Shown: positions 25,964 to 40,635 of the stretch, one piece after another | How the letters are laid out: every line of letters starts with the position of its first letter | Position numbering within the stretch: position 1 is the stretch's first letter | Assembly: GCF_001888805.2 (NCBI RefSeq) | Contig: NZ_CP019113.1 | Coordinates: 1,984,001-2,048,000, forward strand | Direction: 5' to 3' | Source of the DNA: Enterobacter sp. SA187 | GTDB taxonomy: Bacteria > Pseudomonadota > Gammaproteobacteria > Enterobacterales > Enterobacteriaceae | Length of the DNA: 64,000 nucleotides | Notes under the pieces: model-generated | The model's input: only the letters and a program-made list of their open reading frames with translations | Databases searched by the model: none | What the model was told of the DNA's origin: nothing | Made by a program: the position numbers and the translations under genes

Positions 25964-26587
25964 TTATCGCGGATTATCATCCAGCGCAAAGGTCGGCAGT
26001 TTCAGATGCCAGCGGATCGCCGCCAGACGAATGGCGAGCGTCACCACCATCCCGATCATACTCGCCGTTTCCAGCGGTACGCCGAAAGTATAAAACGCCG
26101 TCGCATGCACGATGCCGCCGATAATACAGGCTGTGGCATAGATTTCGGTGCGCAGGATCATTGGGATTTCCCGCGCCAGCATATCGCGGATAATACCGCC
26201 GCCCACGCCGGTGACCACGCCCATACAAATCGCCACCAGCGGCCCGGTTCCGGCCAGAAACGCCTTATTCACGCCAATCCCCACGAAGACCGCTAACCCC
26301 ACGGCATCGAACACCGGCAATACCCATTTCGGCAGGCGGCGCGGCTGGCGCACCAGCAGAATGGTTAACAGGCAGGTGACCATAGCGATCACCAGATCGG
26401 TGGGATCTTTTACCCAGAACACCGGGCCGTGATCCAGCGCCATATCGCGGATGGTGCCGCCGCCGACGGCGGTCACCACCCCCAGCACCAGCACGCCAAA
26501 GGGATCCATACGCAGTTTGCCGGCAAGCAGTACGCCGGAGATGGCGAAAACGGCGGTGCCGATAATATCCAGCCAGTAGACAAGCAT
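25964..26587 (-). CDS. yadS: TRIC cation channel family protein YadS
   Basis: Inner-membrane protein with two repeats of the UPF0126/TRIC domain. The 207 residues contain about seven hydrophobic segments and the family's glycine-rich loops GVVTAVGGGTIRDM and GVVTGVGGGIIRDML, one per repeat. Animal TRIC proteins are potassium channels; in bacteria the substrate is unproven and some relatives are linked to glycine uptake. It ends the mtn-btuF-yadS leftward operon and begins 1 bp after the btuF stop. Confidence 0.92.
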   Translation of the reverse strand: MLVYWLDIIGTAVFAISGVLLAGKLRMDPFGVLVLGVVTAVGGGTIRDMALDHGPVFWVKDPTDLVIAMVTCLLTILLVRQPRRLPKWVLPVFDAVGLAVFVGIGVNKAFLAGTGPLVAICMGVVTGVGGGIIRDMLAREIPMILRTEIYATACIIGGIVHATAFYTFGVPLETASMIGMVVTLAIRLAAIRWHLKLPTFALDDNPR

Positions 26588-26588
26588 T

Positions 26589-27389
26589 TTATTTTACCTG
26601 TGCGAGAGCGGTACAGAGTTGTTTTGCGGCGAGGATAATACGCGGGGATGCACGTTCAAACCAGTCACTATTGAGGGCTATCACCTCACTTTTGAGATGA
26701 TTATTCCAGAATGCCTGCACTTTCGGAATGGCGTCCACTCCGCCGGTGACCACAATGGCCTGCGGATCGCGGGCCAGCACCTGTTCACGGCTCACCTGCG
26801 GCCAGGGAACACGGGCGGAAGCAAAGATATTTTCACCGCCGCACAGCGTCACCACCTGGTGCTGGATGGTTCCGCTGCCGCTGGTAAACAGCGGGTGAGT
26901 GCTGAACTGCATAAAGACGCGTTTCTTCGGCGTACCGGCGTACTGCGCTTTTAAGGCGGCATAATCGGTGAGCATCGCCTGAGCACTGGCGTGCGCCTGT
27001 TCGGGTTGCGGGCTGTATTCGGCGAGGCGCTCCAGCGATTGCGCCACCTGCTCGATGCTTTCGGCGTCAACCCACAGCACGCGAATACCAAAGCGGGTGA
27101 GCTGGTTAACCTGACGTTCCGCGTTGCCGCCGCGCCAGGCCAGCACCACGTCGGGCTTAAGCGCCACGATGCGCTCAAGGTTAATGCCCTGCCAGCTGGC
27201 GACCTGCTCAATTTTACTGGCCGCGGGCGGGTAATCGGAATGGCTGCTGACGCCCGCCGGCGTGATCCCGGCGGCAAACGCCAGTTCAGTATTGGCCGGT
27301 GAGAGGGAAATCACGCGCGGCGCGGCATAAAGCCACGCTGGCGTCAGCAGAAGCAGGGCGGCAAGCGCCCTGAAGGAACCCTTAGCCAC
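26589..27389 (-). CDS. btuF: vitamin B12 periplasmic binding protein
   Basis: Binds cobalamin in the periplasm for the BtuCD importer. From a GTG at 27389 the product is 266 residues, as in E. coli, with a signal peptide ending LYAAP, a helical-backbone class III fold, [27 protein letters not shown] and the C-terminal [14 protein letters not shown]. The open frame runs to an ATG at 27416 inside mtn, but the family start is (GTG)AKGSFRAL. That start overlaps the mtn stop by 8 bp, so translation is probably coupled. Confidence 0.94.
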   Translation of the reverse strand: MAKGSFRALAALLLLTPAWLYAAPRVISLSPANTELAFAAGITPAGVSSHSDYPPAASKIEQVASWQGINLERIVALKPDVVLAWRGGNAERQVNQLTRFGIRVLWVDAESIEQVAQSLERLAEYSPQPEQAHASAQAMLTDYAALKAQYAGTPKKRVFMQFSTHPLFTSGSGTIQHQVVTLCGGENIFASARVPWPQVSREQVLARDPQAIVVTGGVDAIPKVQAFWNNHLKSEVIALNSDWFERASPRIILAAKQLCTALAQVK

Positions 27390-28080
27390 GCGCCAGGTTC
27401 TGCACCAGCGTCTCAACCATCAGGCTGGACTGCTTCGCCGCCACGACGAGGAATTCCTCGAAGCTCAGGTGCGACTCCTGATCCGCCACGTCAGAAATGG
27501 CGCGTACCACCACAAAAGGCACGCCCATGTTATGGCAGACGTGGGCAATCGCCGTGGCTTCCATCTCAACGGCAATCGCCTGTGGGAAGTTATGGCGAAT
27601 TTTCGCGAGGTTTTCGGAACCATTGATAAAGGCATCGCCGCTGACAATCAGCCCGCGCACGGCGTTCAGGTTTAATTGCGCAATGCAGGCTTCGGCTGCG
27701 GCAACCAGTTTTTCGTCGGCTTTAAAGCCCGCCGGGCAGCCCGGCAGCTGACCGAGTTCGTAACCAAAGGCAGTGACATCGGCATCGTGGTAACGCGCTT
27801 CGTCGGAAACCACGATATCGCCCACTTTCAGCGTTGGCGCGAGACCGCCTGCCGAGCCGGTATTGATGATCACATCAGGTTTGCAGTGCTCCAGCAGCAG
27901 CGTAGCGCCCATCGCCGCCGCGACTTTGCCAATACCCGATTTCAGCAGGGCGACTTCAGTGCCATTGAGCGTACCGGTGTAAATTTCGCAGCCCGCGATA
28001 TTCTGCGTCTGACGATTTTCGATTTTGTCACGCAGCAGCGTCACTTCTTCTTCCATTGCACCAATAATGCCAACTTTCAT
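27382..28080 (-). CDS. mtn: 5'-methylthioadenosine/S-adenosylhomocysteine nucleosidase
   Basis: Cleaves MTA, SAH and 5'-deoxyadenosine, relieving inhibition of methyltransferases and feeding the methionine and AI-2 routes. The 232 residues match E. coli Mtn (Pfs), with the catalytic Glu12 region [13 protein letters not shown], substrate residues in [11 protein letters not shown], and the catalytic Asp in RAISDVAD (about Asp197). First in the mtn-btuF-yadS operon, divergent from dgt across about 107 bp. Confidence 0.98.
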   Translation of the reverse strand: MKVGIIGAMEEEVTLLRDKIENRQTQNIAGCEIYTGTLNGTEVALLKSGIGKVAAAMGATLLLEHCKPDVIINTGSAGGLAPTLKVGDIVVSDEARYHDADVTAFGYELGQLPGCPAGFKADEKLVAAAEACIAQLNLNAVRGLIVSGDAFINGSENLAKIRHNFPQAIAVEMEATAIAHVCHNMGVPFVVVRAISDVADQESHLSFEEFLVVAAKQSSLMVETLVQNLARG

Positions 28081-28187
28081 AGAGATACTCGCTAATGTGA
28101 TAAGACTGAGTTACGTTTTCAGGGCATAGTCTATCATGGCAGGCAGGAATGCATTACTTCACATGACGCACGATCGCGGGAGAAGAA

Positions 28188-29702
28188 ATGGCTGAGATCG
28201 ATTTTCGCAGAAAAATAAACTGGCATCGCCGCTACCGCTCACCGCAGGGCGTCAAAACGGAACATGAGATCCTGCGCATCTTTGAAAGCGATCGCGGGCG
28301 CATTGTAAATTCCCCGGCGATCCGCCGTCTGCAACAGAAAACTCAGGTCTTCCCGCTGGAGCGCAATGCCGCCGTACGCACCCGGCTTACGCACTCGCTG
28401 GAAGTACAGCAGGTGGGGCGTTACATCGCCAAAGAGATCTTAAGCCGCCTCAAAGAGCAGCGGCTACTGGAAACCTACGGTCTGGCCGAACTGACCGGGC
28501 CGTTTGAAAGTATCGTTGAAATGGCCTGTCTGATGCATGACATCGGCAACCCGCCGTTCGGCCATTTTGGCGAAGCGGCGATCAACGACTGGTTTCGCCA
28601 GCGCCTGTTCCCGGAAGATGCCGCCAGCCAGCCGCTGAGCAGCGATCGCTGTCAGGTGACCGCGCTGCGCCTGCGGGAAGGGGAGGATGAACTGAACGGC
28701 CTGCGGCGAAAGGTGCGCCAGGATTTGTGTCATTTTGAAGGTAATGCGCAGGGGATCCGGCTGGTACATTCGCTGATGCGTATGAACCTCACCTGGGCGC
28801 AGGTGGGCTGTATTTTAAAATATACCCGTCCGGCGTGGTGGGTGGGCGAGCCGCCCGCCAGTCATAATTATTTAATGAAGAAGCCCGGCTATTATTTTTC
28901 CGAGGAAGCTTACGTCGACCGCTTACGTAAAGAGCTGGAACTGGATACGTTCAGCCGTTTCCCGCTCACCTGGGTAATGGAAGCCGCGGATGATATTTCT
29001 TATTGCGTCGCCGATCTGGAAGACGCCGTCGAGAAAAGAATATTTACCGTCGAGCAGCTTTATCAGCATCTTTATGATGCCTGGGGCAGCCATGAAAAAG
29101 GATCGCTGTTTGCACAGGTCGTCGAAAATGCCTGGGATAAATCCCGCGCCAACCGATTAAGCCGCAGCGCCGAAGATCAGTTCTTTATGTATTTGCGGGT
29201 CAACACGCTTAATAAGCTGGTGCCTTACGCGGCGCAGCGCTTTATTGATAATCTGCCGCAGATTTTCTCCGGAGAATTTAATCATGCGCTGCTGGAAGAC
29301 GAAAGCGGCTACAGCCAATTGCTTGAATTATATAAGAGCGTCGCGGTTGAAAATGTCTTCAGCCACCCCGATGTAGAACAGCTGGAATTGCAGGGGTACC
29401 GGGTGATCAGCGGTTTGCTCGATATCTATCGGCCGCTGTTGCAATTAACGCTCAGCGATTTTAGCGAGCTGGCGGAAAAAGAACGGCTGCGGCGTTTCCC
29501 GATTGAAACCCGCCTTTTTCATAAGCTCTCAACCCGTCACCGGCTGGCGTATGTAGAGGCGGTCAGTAAATTAGATCGCGCGGCGACAGATTTCCCTGTA
29601 CTGGAGTTTTATTACCGTTGTCGCCTGATCCAGGACTATATCAGCGGCATGACAGATCTGTACGCCTGGGATGAATACCGCCGTTTAATGGCCGTTGAAT
29701 AA
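28188..29702 (+). CDS. dgt: deoxyguanosinetriphosphate triphosphohydrolase
   Basis: Hydrolyses dGTP to deoxyguanosine and tripolyphosphate, limiting the dGTP pool and invading phage DNA. The 504-residue HD-domain enzyme has the metal motif H...HD in [10 protein letters not shown] and [16 protein letters not shown], and the distal Asp in the [14 protein letters not shown] segment. Length matches E. coli Dgt (505). The stop lies 136 bp before degP, whose control sites fall in that gap. Confidence 0.97.
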   Translation: MAEIDFRRKINWHRRYRSPQGVKTEHEILRIFESDRGRIVNSPAIRRLQQKTQVFPLERNAAVRTRLTHSLEVQQVGRYIAKEILSRLKEQRLLETYGLAELTGPFESIVEMACLMHDIGNPPFGHFGEAAINDWFRQRLFPEDAASQPLSSDRCQVTALRLREGEDELNGLRRKVRQDLCHFEGNAQGIRLVHSLMRMNLTWAQVGCILKYTRPAWWVGEPPASHNYLMKKPGYYFSEEAYVDRLRKELELDTFSRFPLTWVMEAADDISYCVADLEDAVEKRIFTVEQLYQHLYDAWGSHEKGSLFAQVVENAWDKSRANRLSRSAEDQFFMYLRVNTLNKLVPYAAQRFIDNLPQIFSGEFNHALLEDESGYSQLLELYKSVAVENVFSHPDVEQLELQGYRVISGLLDIYRPLLQLTLSDFSELAEKERLRRFPIETRLFHKLSTRHRLAYVEAVSKLDRAATDFPVLEFYYRCRLIQDYISGMTDLYAWDEYRRLMAVE

Positions 29703-29715
29703 TAGCGCAGCAATT

Positions 29716-29788
29716 GTAAAGACTGACAATAAATTTTTACTTTTGCAGAAAGTCCGTTTTGGAACTTCGCGCTATAAAATGACTCTCA
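29716..29788 (+). promoter_or_regulatory. degP control region: CpxR box and sigma-E promoter
   Basis: GTAAAGACTGACAATAAA at 29716-29733 resembles the CpxR site of E. coli degP. At 29762-29767 GAACTT is followed after 16 bp by TCTCA (29784-29788), close to the sigma-E -35/-10 pattern (GAACTT N16 TCTGA). The TATAAAA between them is also conserved in E. coli. Both envelope-stress systems are therefore inferred to drive degP. Confidence 0.85.
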
Positions 29789-29838
29789 CTGAAACAACAC
29801 AGCCCTTTTGCGTAATCAGTAATCAGAGATTAAACAAC

Positions 29839-31269
<1,431 letters not shown>

Positions 31270-31275
31270 TCCGCC

Positions 31276-31304
31276 ACTCCCTTCTCCGCCACGGAGAAGG
31301 GAGT
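31276..31304 (+). terminator. strong hairpin after degP
   Basis: A perfect 12-bp stem (ACTCCCTTCTCC and its complement) with a GCCAC loop begins 6 bp after the degP stop. It is followed by TATCCCTCC rather than a T run, so it may act as a terminator or as an mRNA 3' stabiliser. Confidence 0.7.
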
Positions 31305-31357
31305 TATCCCTCCGTTCTGTGAAGCTTTCCACAACTCTACATTTCTGATCCCTGCTC

Positions 31358-31371
31358 TGTGCATTTGCACA
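31358..31371. promoter_or_regulatory. candidate operator: 14-bp palindrome upstream of cdaR
   Basis: TGTGCATTTGCACA is a perfect palindrome 54 bp before the cdaR start. CdaR is an activator of glucarate, galactarate and glycerate genes and is reported to control itself, so this could be its site, but the CdaR operator is not known to me. The assignment is inference from position and symmetry. Confidence 0.35.
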
Positions 31372-31425
31372 ATGCGCGCCGCTATTATCTTTTCTATTCT
31401 GGAGCACTGCTTACGGGAGGGATAC

Positions 31426-32583
31426 ATGGCTGGCTGGCATCTTGATACCAAAATGGCGCAGGACATCGTGTCACGCACGATGTGCATTATCGATACCAAT
31501 ATCAACGTGATGGATGCGCGTGGCCGGATCATCGGCAGTGGCGATCGGGAGCGTATTGGGGAATTGCACGAAGGCGCGTTGCTGGTGCTGTCTCAGGGTC
31601 GGGTGGTGGATATTGATGACGCCGTGGCGCGTCATCTGCACGGTGTGCGTCAGGGCATTAACCTTCCGCTGCGTCTGGAAGGGGAGATCGTCGGCGTTAT
31701 CGGCCTTACCGGTGAACCGGAGACGCTGCGCAAATACGGCGAACTGGTGTGCATGACCGCCGAAATGATGCTTGAGCAGTCCCGGTTGATGCATCTGTTA
31801 GCCCAGGACAGCCGCCTGCGCGAAGAGCTGGTCATGAACCTGATCCAGGCAGAAGAGCACACCCCGGCGCTGACCGAATGGGCGCAGCGTCTGGGCATCG
31901 ATTTAAATCAGCCGCGCGTGGTCGCGGTGGTGGAAGTGGACAGCGGCCAGCTCGGCGTTGACAGCGCGATGGCGGAACTTCAGCAGTTGCAAAATGCCCT
32001 GACCACGCCGGAGCGGAATAACCTGATCGCCATTGTGTCGCTGACGGAGATGGTGGTGCTGAAACCGGCACTCAATCAGTTTGGCCGCTGGGATGCGGAA
32101 GATCACCGCAAGCGGGTGGAACTGCTGATTTCGCGCATGAAAGAGAACGGGCAGTTGCGCTTTCGCGTGGCGCTCGGCAACTATTTTACCGGGCCGGGCA
32201 GCATCGCCCGGTCATATCGTACCGCGCGTACCACCATGATGGTGGGTAAACAGCGGATGCCGGAAAACCGCAGCTATTTTTATCAGGATTTAATGCTGCC
32301 GGTGCTGCTCGACAGTCTGCGCGGCGGCTGGCAGGCAAATGAACTCTCCCGTCCGCTGGCGCGTCTGAAAGCGATGGATAACAACGGGCTGCTCAGGCGT
32401 ACGCTGACGGCCTGGTTCCGCCATAACGTGCAGCCGCTGGCGACGTCCAAAGCGCTGTTTATCCACCGTAATACGCTGGAATACCGGCTCAACCGCATCT
32501 CGGAATTAACAGGTTTAGATTTGGGGAATTTTGACGACCGGCTGCTGCTGTATGTGGCGTTGCAGCTGGATGAACAGCGTTAG
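31426..32583 (+). CDS. cdaR: carbohydrate diacid regulator CdaR
   Basis: Transcriptional activator of genes for D-glucarate, D-galactarate and D-glycerate use (formerly SdaR). From the ATG at 31426, preceded by GGGAGG, the product has 385 residues as in E. coli. It has an N-terminal diacid-recognition sensor domain (about 1-135), a GGDEF-like middle part, and a C-terminal PucR-type helix-turn-helix in KALFIHRNTLEYRLNRISELTG. It stands alone between degP and yaeH. Confidence 0.96.
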   Translation: MAGWHLDTKMAQDIVSRTMCIIDTNINVMDARGRIIGSGDRERIGELHEGALLVLSQGRVVDIDDAVARHLHGVRQGINLPLRLEGEIVGVIGLTGEPETLRKYGELVCMTAEMMLEQSRLMHLLAQDSRLREELVMNLIQAEEHTPALTEWAQRLGIDLNQPRVVAVVEVDSGQLGVDSAMAELQQLQNALTTPERNNLIAIVSLTEMVVLKPALNQFGRWDAEDHRKRVELLISRMKENGQLRFRVALGNYFTGPGSIARSYRTARTTMMVGKQRMPENRSYFYQDLMLPVLLDSLRGGWQANELSRPLARLKAMDNNGLLRRTLTAWFRHNVQPLATSKALFIHRNTLEYRLNRISELTGLDLGNFDDRLLLYVALQLDEQR

Positions 32584-32591
32584 ATAAAATA

Positions 32592-32669
32592 TGCCGGGTG
32601 GCGGCTTGCGCCTTACCCGGCCTGTAAATTCGCATCGTTGCAGGCCCGGTAAGCGTGCGCCACCGGGCA
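32592..32669. repeat. inverted pair of REP units between cdaR and yaeH
   Basis: Two units in opposite orientation, 32592-32622 (GCCGGGTGGCGGCTTGCGCC) and 32640-32669 (CAGGCCCGGTAAGCG then CGCCACCGGGC), form a BIME in the convergent gap between cdaR and yaeH. Confidence 0.88.
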
Positions 32670-32677
32670 CGCGACGG

Positions 32678-33067
32678 TTATTTATTGCGGGTCAGCTTTT
32701 CCAGATCGGCTTCAATTTCACTGATCTTATTGGTCACGACCGATTCCAGATGACGAAGATCGTCTAAGATCTTACGCTTCAGGTCGACTTCCGTACGATC
32801 GCGCTGGCAGATCTGATCCAGCTCATCGATCACGTAACGCAGGTTAGGGCTGATTTCCTGCACTTCTTTGTAGCCCTGACCCACGCCATCCGCGACAATG
32901 GTTTTACGCTGGCGCGGGTATTTAAACTTCACGCTTTTCGCGAAAAACTCGCCTTTGTCCTTATGAAAATAGATTTTCAGAATATCGTTATTGGCTTCCT
33001 GACGGAGGCTGTAGCGATCGATTTCATCCGGATTGGTAATGCCTAAACTTTTCAGATTATCGTACAT
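32678..33067 (-). CDS. yaeH: DUF3461 family protein YaeH
   Basis: A conserved 129-residue cytoplasmic protein of unknown function, found widely in gammaproteobacteria. It is highly charged, with the N-terminal [24 protein letters not shown] and a long C-terminal helix (about residues 78-129) that could form a coiled coil. There are no catalytic motifs I recognise. Between it and dapD, E. coli has yaeI; here the gap is only 121 bp and holds hairpins. Confidence 0.93.
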   Translation of the reverse strand: MYDNLKSLGITNPDEIDRYSLRQEANNDILKIYFHKDKGEFFAKSVKFKYPRQRKTIVADGVGQGYKEVQEISPNLRYVIDELDQICQRDRTEVDLKRKILDDLRHLESVVTNKISEIEADLEKLTRNK

Positions 33068-33139
33068 AGCGGTACCCTTAAGCTCAACATAACCTATGAA
33101 TAATTAACGAAAAAATCTATCTTCGCCACTGCGTCGTGC

Positions 33140-33181
33140 AAAAAAGGCGGGGTGAGTCACCCTCTCCCTGAGGGGGAGAGG
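33140..33181 (-). terminator. hairpins and T run downstream of dapD
   Basis: Read on the minus strand, a perfect 8-bp stem (CCTCTCCC / GGGAGAGG, 5-nt loop) is followed by the symmetric GGGTGACTCACCC and then CGCC and a run of six T residues. It begins 7 bp after the dapD stop and is a likely terminator for the leftward dapD transcript. Confidence 0.75.
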
Positions 33182-33188
33182 AGATACC

Positions 33189-34013
33189 TTAGTCGATCGT
33201 GCGCAGCAATTCGTTAATGCCTACTTTTCCGCGTGTTTTCGCATCTACTTTTTTCACAATCACCGCGCAGTACAGGCTGTAAGAGCCGTCTTTAGACGGC
33301 AGGTTGCCGGAGACAACAACCGAGCCTGCCGGCACGCGGCCATAATGCACTTCGCCGGTTTCGCGATCGTAAATACGGGTGCTCTGACCGATGTACACGC
33401 CCATCGAGATCACGGAACCTTCTTCCACGATAACGCCTTCCACCACTTCAGAACGTGCGCCAATGAAGCAGTTATCTTCAATGATAGTCGGGTTCGCCTG
33501 CAGTGGCTCAAGAACACCACCAATACCCACACCGCCGGAGAGGTGAACGTTCTTGCCAATCTGCGCGCAGGAACCCACCGTGGCCCAGGTATCCACCATG
33601 GTGCCTTCATCGACGTACGCGCCGATGTTGACATAGGACGGCATCAGCACGGTGTTACGGGCGATATAGGCACCCTGACGCACGGCCGCTGGCGGCACCA
33701 CGCGGAAGCCTTCTTTCTGGAAGCGCGCTTCGTCGTAGTCGGCGAATTTCATCGGCACTTTGTCGAAGTAGCGGCTTTCAGCGCCCTCGATCACTTTGTT
33801 ATCGTTAATGCGGAAAGAGAGCAGCACCGCTTTCTTCAGCCACTGGTGCGTCACCCACTGACCGTCAATTTTTTCTGCGACACGCAGCGCGCCGGAATCC
33901 AGCAGGGCAATAACCTGATTAACCGCTTCACGGGTAACGGTATCCACATTTGCCGGGGTGATGTCGGCACGGCGCTCGAAAGCGGTCTCAATAACGTTCT
34001 GTAATTGCTGCAT
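33189..34013 (-). CDS. dapD: 2,3,4,5-tetrahydropyridine-2,6-dicarboxylate N-succinyltransferase
   Basis: Succinylates tetrahydrodipicolinate in the diaminopimelate/lysine route needed for peptidoglycan. From the ATG at 34013 the product has 274 residues, as in E. coli, with left-handed beta-helix hexapeptide repeats ([35 protein letters not shown] region, about 130-170) and the acyl-CoA-binding C-terminus. An ATG five codons upstream is possible but less supported. It follows glnD by 32 bp. Confidence 0.97.
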   Translation of the reverse strand: MQQLQNVIETAFERRADITPANVDTVTREAVNQVIALLDSGALRVAEKIDGQWVTHQWLKKAVLLSFRINDNKVIEGAESRYFDKVPMKFADYDEARFQKEGFRVVPPAAVRQGAYIARNTVLMPSYVNIGAYVDEGTMVDTWATVGSCAQIGKNVHLSGGVGIGGVLEPLQANPTIIEDNCFIGARSEVVEGVIVEEGSVISMGVYIGQSTRIYDRETGEVHYGRVPAGSVVVSGNLPSKDGSYSLYCAVIVKKVDAKTRGKVGINELLRTID

Positions 34014-34045
34014 GTTTACTCTTTCCATCTGTATAAAAAAAATCG

Positions 34046-36742
<2,697 letters not shown>

Positions 36743-36751
36743 CTATCGCCA

Positions 36752-36776
36752 TAAAAAAAGCCGGCAATCGCCGGCT
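36752..36776 (-). terminator. intrinsic terminator downstream of map
   Basis: On the minus strand AGCCGGC and GCCGGCT form a 7-bp stem with a 4-nt loop, followed by seven T residues, just after the map stop and before the glnD start. It separates map from glnD. Confidence 0.9.
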
Positions 36777-36782
36777 TCTTCA

Positions 36783-37577
36783 TCATTCGTTGTGCGAGAG
36801 TATCGCCGGGATGGTGTCATCCTTTCGTAACGTCAGAATTTCGCAGCCGTTATCCGTCACCACAATAGTATGCTCGTATTGAGCAGACAAGCTGCGATCT
36901 TTGGTTTTCACCGTCCAGCCGTCTTTCATGGTGCGAATGCGGTAATCGCCCGCGTTGACCATAGGCTCAACGGTAAAGGTCATACCGGCCTGCAACACCA
37001 CGCCGCCGTCATCCGCATCATAGTGCAGCACCTGCGGCTCTTCGTGGAAGCCACGACCGATGCCGTGTCCGCAATATTCGCGCACCACAGAGAAGCCTTC
37101 CGCTTCGACAAATTTCTGAATGGCGGCGCCCAGGCTGCGCAGACGAATGCCCGGCTTCACCAGGCGCAGGGCCAGATAGAGGCTCTCCTGGGTGATGCGG
37201 CATAAGCGCTCGCCCAGAATGGTCGGTTTGCCGACGATAAACATCCTGGAGGTGTCGCCGTGGTAATCATCTTTGATCACCGTGACGTCGATATTCACGA
37301 TATCGCCATCTTTCAGCAGTTTTTCGTCATCCGGAATGCCATGGCACACCACTTCATTAATAGAGATGCAGACAGACTTCGGGAAACCGTGATAGCCGAG
37401 GCAGGCAGAAACCGCCTTTTGCTCATTGACGATATAATCGTTACAAATACGATCCAGCTCGCCGGTGCTGACGCCAGGTTTAACGAAAGGCTCGATCATT
37501 TCCAGCACGTCGGCAGCCAGACGGCCCGCCACGCGCATTTTTTCGATTTCTTCCGCAGTCTTAATAGAGATAGCCAT
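36783..37577 (-). CDS. map: methionine aminopeptidase, type I
   Basis: Removes the N-terminal methionine from new proteins. The 264 residues equal E. coli MetAP. The five metal ligands are visible in INIDVTVIKDDYHGDTSRMF (two Asp), YCGHGIGRGFHEEP (His), FTVEPMV (Glu) and YEHTIVV (Glu). It is divergent from rpsB, as in other enterobacteria. Confidence 0.98.
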   Translation of the reverse strand: MAISIKTAEEIEKMRVAGRLAADVLEMIEPFVKPGVSTGELDRICNDYIVNEQKAVSACLGYHGFPKSVCISINEVVCHGIPDDEKLLKDGDIVNIDVTVIKDDYHGDTSRMFIVGKPTILGERLCRITQESLYLALRLVKPGIRLRSLGAAIQKFVEAEGFSVVREYCGHGIGRGFHEEPQVLHYDADDGGVVLQAGMTFTVEPMVNAGDYRIRTMKDGWTVKTKDRSLSAQYEHTIVVTDNGCEILTLRKDDTIPAILSHNE

Positions 37578-37614
37578 TGATTCTGTCCATCGGGGTCGAT
37601 CGGGTCGACCATAA

Positions 37615-38613
<999 letters not shown>

Positions 38614-38666
38614 TAAGGCACGCTCCCCGGAGCCCTTATTAACCAGGTAGTATCGAGTTTGGTTAA

Positions 38667-38690
38667 GGGGCCTTTTTATGGCCCCTTTTT
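38667..38690 (+). terminator. attenuator between rpsB and tsf
   Basis: GGGGCC and GGCCCC form a stem with a 7-nt loop, followed by five T residues, 54 bp after rpsB. Partial termination here is known in E. coli and accounts for different S2 and EF-Ts output. Confidence 0.88.
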
Positions 38691-38749
38691 CACTTTTAAG
38701 CTGTTTGGTCATCACGACCAGGCAGATCAAATCTCCCGAGGATTTTAGA

Positions 38750-39601
38750 ATGGCTGAAATTACCGCATCCCTGGTAAAAGAACTGCGCGAACGTACTGGC
38801 GCAGGCATGATGGACTGTAAAAAAGCGCTGACTGAAGCCAATGGCGACATCGAGCTGGCCATCGAAAACATGCGTAAATCTGGCGCGATCAAAGCGGCGA
38901 AAAAAGCAGGCAACGTAGCTGCTGACGGCGTGATCAAAACCAAAATCGACGGCAACTACGGTGTGATTCTGGAAGTTAACTGCCAGACTGACTTCGTTGC
39001 TAAAGACGGTGGTTTCCAGGCGTTCGCTGACAAAGTGCTGGATGCTGCAGTTGCTGGCAAAATCACTGACGTTGACGTGCTGAAAGCGCAGTTCGAAGAA
39101 GAGCGCGTTGCGCTGGTGGCAAAAATCGGTGAGAACATCAACATTCGCCGCGTTGCCGCCCTCGAAGGCGATGTGCTGGGCAGCTACCTGCACGGCGCGC
39201 GTATCGGCGTTCTGATTGCCGCTACCGGTGCTGACGAAGAGCTGGTTAAGCAGCTGGCAATGCATGTTGCTGCAAGCAAGCCGGAATTCGTTAAGCCGGA
39301 AGACGTGTCTGCTGAAGTGGTAGAGAAAGAATACCAGGTACAGCTGGACATCGCCATGCAGTCTGGCAAGCCGAAAGAAATCGCAGAGAAAATGGTTGAA
39401 GGCCGCATGAAGAAATTCACCGGCGAAGTTTCTCTGACCGGTCAGCCGTTCGTTATCGATCCGAGCAAAACTGTTGCTCAGCTGCTGAAAGAGCACAACG
39501 CTGACGTGACTAACTTCATCCGCTTCGAAGTGGGCGAAGGCATCGAGAAAGTTGAGACTGACTTTGCAGCAGAAGTTGCTGCCATGTCCAAGCAGTCTTA
39601 A
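38750..39601 (+). CDS. tsf: translation elongation factor Ts
   Basis: Nucleotide-exchange factor for EF-Tu. From the ATG at 38750 (GAGGA upstream) the product has 283 residues, identical in length to E. coli. The N-terminal UBA-like domain has [16 protein letters not shown], and the core has [11 protein letters not shown], whose TDFV contacts EF-Tu. The longer open frame to 38678 passes through the attenuator and is not used. Confidence 0.99.
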   Translation: MAEITASLVKELRERTGAGMMDCKKALTEANGDIELAIENMRKSGAIKAAKKAGNVAADGVIKTKIDGNYGVILEVNCQTDFVAKDGGFQAFADKVLDAAVAGKITDVDVLKAQFEEERVALVAKIGENINIRRVAALEGDVLGSYLHGARIGVLIAATGADEELVKQLAMHVAASKPEFVKPEDVSAEVVEKEYQVQLDIAMQSGKPKEIAEKMVEGRMKKFTGEVSLTGQPFVIDPSKTVAQLLKEHNADVTNFIRFEVGEGIEKVETDFAAEVAAMSKQS

Positions 39602-39612
39602 TCACTAAAAGG

Positions 39613-39637
39613 AGCCGCCTGAGGGCGGCTTCTTTTT
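39613..39637 (+). terminator. intrinsic terminator of tsf
   Basis: AGCCGCC / GGCGGCT (7 bp, TGAG loop) followed by TCTTTTT, 11 bp after the tsf stop, ends the rpsB-tsf operon. Confidence 0.92.
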
Positions 39638-39749
39638 GTACCCCGCTTTAAAAAATCAGCAAAATACCTATGTTGTTTGTGCTGGTTTGCGACGTAATAT
39701 GTCGCCTGAAATAACCCCTCTCAATCGTTGACAGTCTCAGGAAAGAATC

Positions 39750-40475
39750 ATGGCTACCAATGCAAAACCCGTCTATAAACGCATTCTTCTCAAGCTTAGT
39801 GGCGAAGCGTTACAGGGCTCCGAAGGCTTCGGTATTGACGCAAGCATCCTTGACCGCATGGCACAGGAAATTAAAGAGCTGGTTGAATTAGGCATCCAGG
39901 TCGGTGTGGTGATTGGTGGTGGTAATCTTTTCCGTGGCGCAGGTCTGGCGAAAGCGGGTATGAATCGCGTAGTGGGCGACCACATGGGCATGCTGGCTAC
40001 CGTGATGAATGGCCTGGCGATGCGTGACGCGCTCCACCGCGCCTATGTGAACGCCCGCCTGATGTCTGCTATTCCGTTGAATGGCGTGTGTGACAACTAC
40101 AGCTGGGCAGAGGCGATCAGCCTGCTGCGTAATAACCGCGTGGTGATCCTCTCAGCCGGTACCGGCAACCCGTTCTTTACCACTGACTCCGCAGCCTGCC
40201 TGCGTGGTATCGAAATCGAAGCCGATGTGGTGCTGAAAGCCACCAAGGTTGACGGCGTGTTCTCTGCCGATCCGATGCAGGATCCGACCGCTACCCTGTA
40301 CGATCAGCTGAGCTATGCTGATGTGCTGGATCGTGAACTCAAAGTCATGGATCTGGCGGCCTTTACTCTGGCTCGCGACCATAAACTGCCGATCCGCGTG
40401 TTCAACATGAACAAGCCGGGCGCGCTGCGCCGCGTGGTCATGGGTGAAAAAGAAGGCACTTTAATCACGGACTAA
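39750..40475 (+). CDS. pyrH: UMP kinase
   Basis: Phosphorylates UMP to UDP in pyrimidine synthesis. It is hexameric, activated by GTP and inhibited by UTP. The 241 residues of this amino-acid-kinase fold match E. coli: [11 protein letters not shown] at the N-terminus, [24 protein letters not shown] and [13 protein letters not shown]. It has its own upstream gap of about 110 bp after the tsf terminator. Confidence 0.98.
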   Translation: MATNAKPVYKRILLKLSGEALQGSEGFGIDASILDRMAQEIKELVELGIQVGVVIGGGNLFRGAGLAKAGMNRVVGDHMGMLATVMNGLAMRDALHRAYVNARLMSAIPLNGVCDNYSWAEAISLLRNNRVVILSAGTGNPFFTTDSAACLRGIEIEADVVLKATKVDGVFSADPMQDPTATLYDQLSYADVLDRELKVMDLAAFTLARDHKLPIRVFNMNKPGALRRVVMGEKEGTLITD

Positions 40476-40488
40476 TTTCCGTGAGCGC

Positions 40489-40517
40489 TAAATAAAGGTA
40501 AGATCCCGCTTTATTTA
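40489..40517 (+). terminator. inverted repeat after pyrH
   Basis: TAAATAAAG and CTTTATTTA form a 9-bp A/T-rich stem with an 11-nt loop, 13 bp after the pyrH stop. Its stability is low for a terminator, so it may only be a 3' processing or stabilising structure. A second small symmetric element, ACACTGTGACAGTGT, lies at about 40534-40548. Confidence 0.45.
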
Positions 40518-40635
40518 AAAGCGATTTTTATCAGACACTGTGACAGTGTGATGAATGAAACGAGGCTATACTTAGCGCACCTTTGGGTGTGGCTATGTGT
40601 GGCCTGCCTGAGACAAGTTTTCAAGGATCCGTAAC

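Noticed and set aside
33155..33182. Possible insertion-sequence end (CCTCTCCC/GGGAGAGG)
   Set aside because: There is no transposase, second copy or target duplication nearby. It fits better as the hairpin after dapD.
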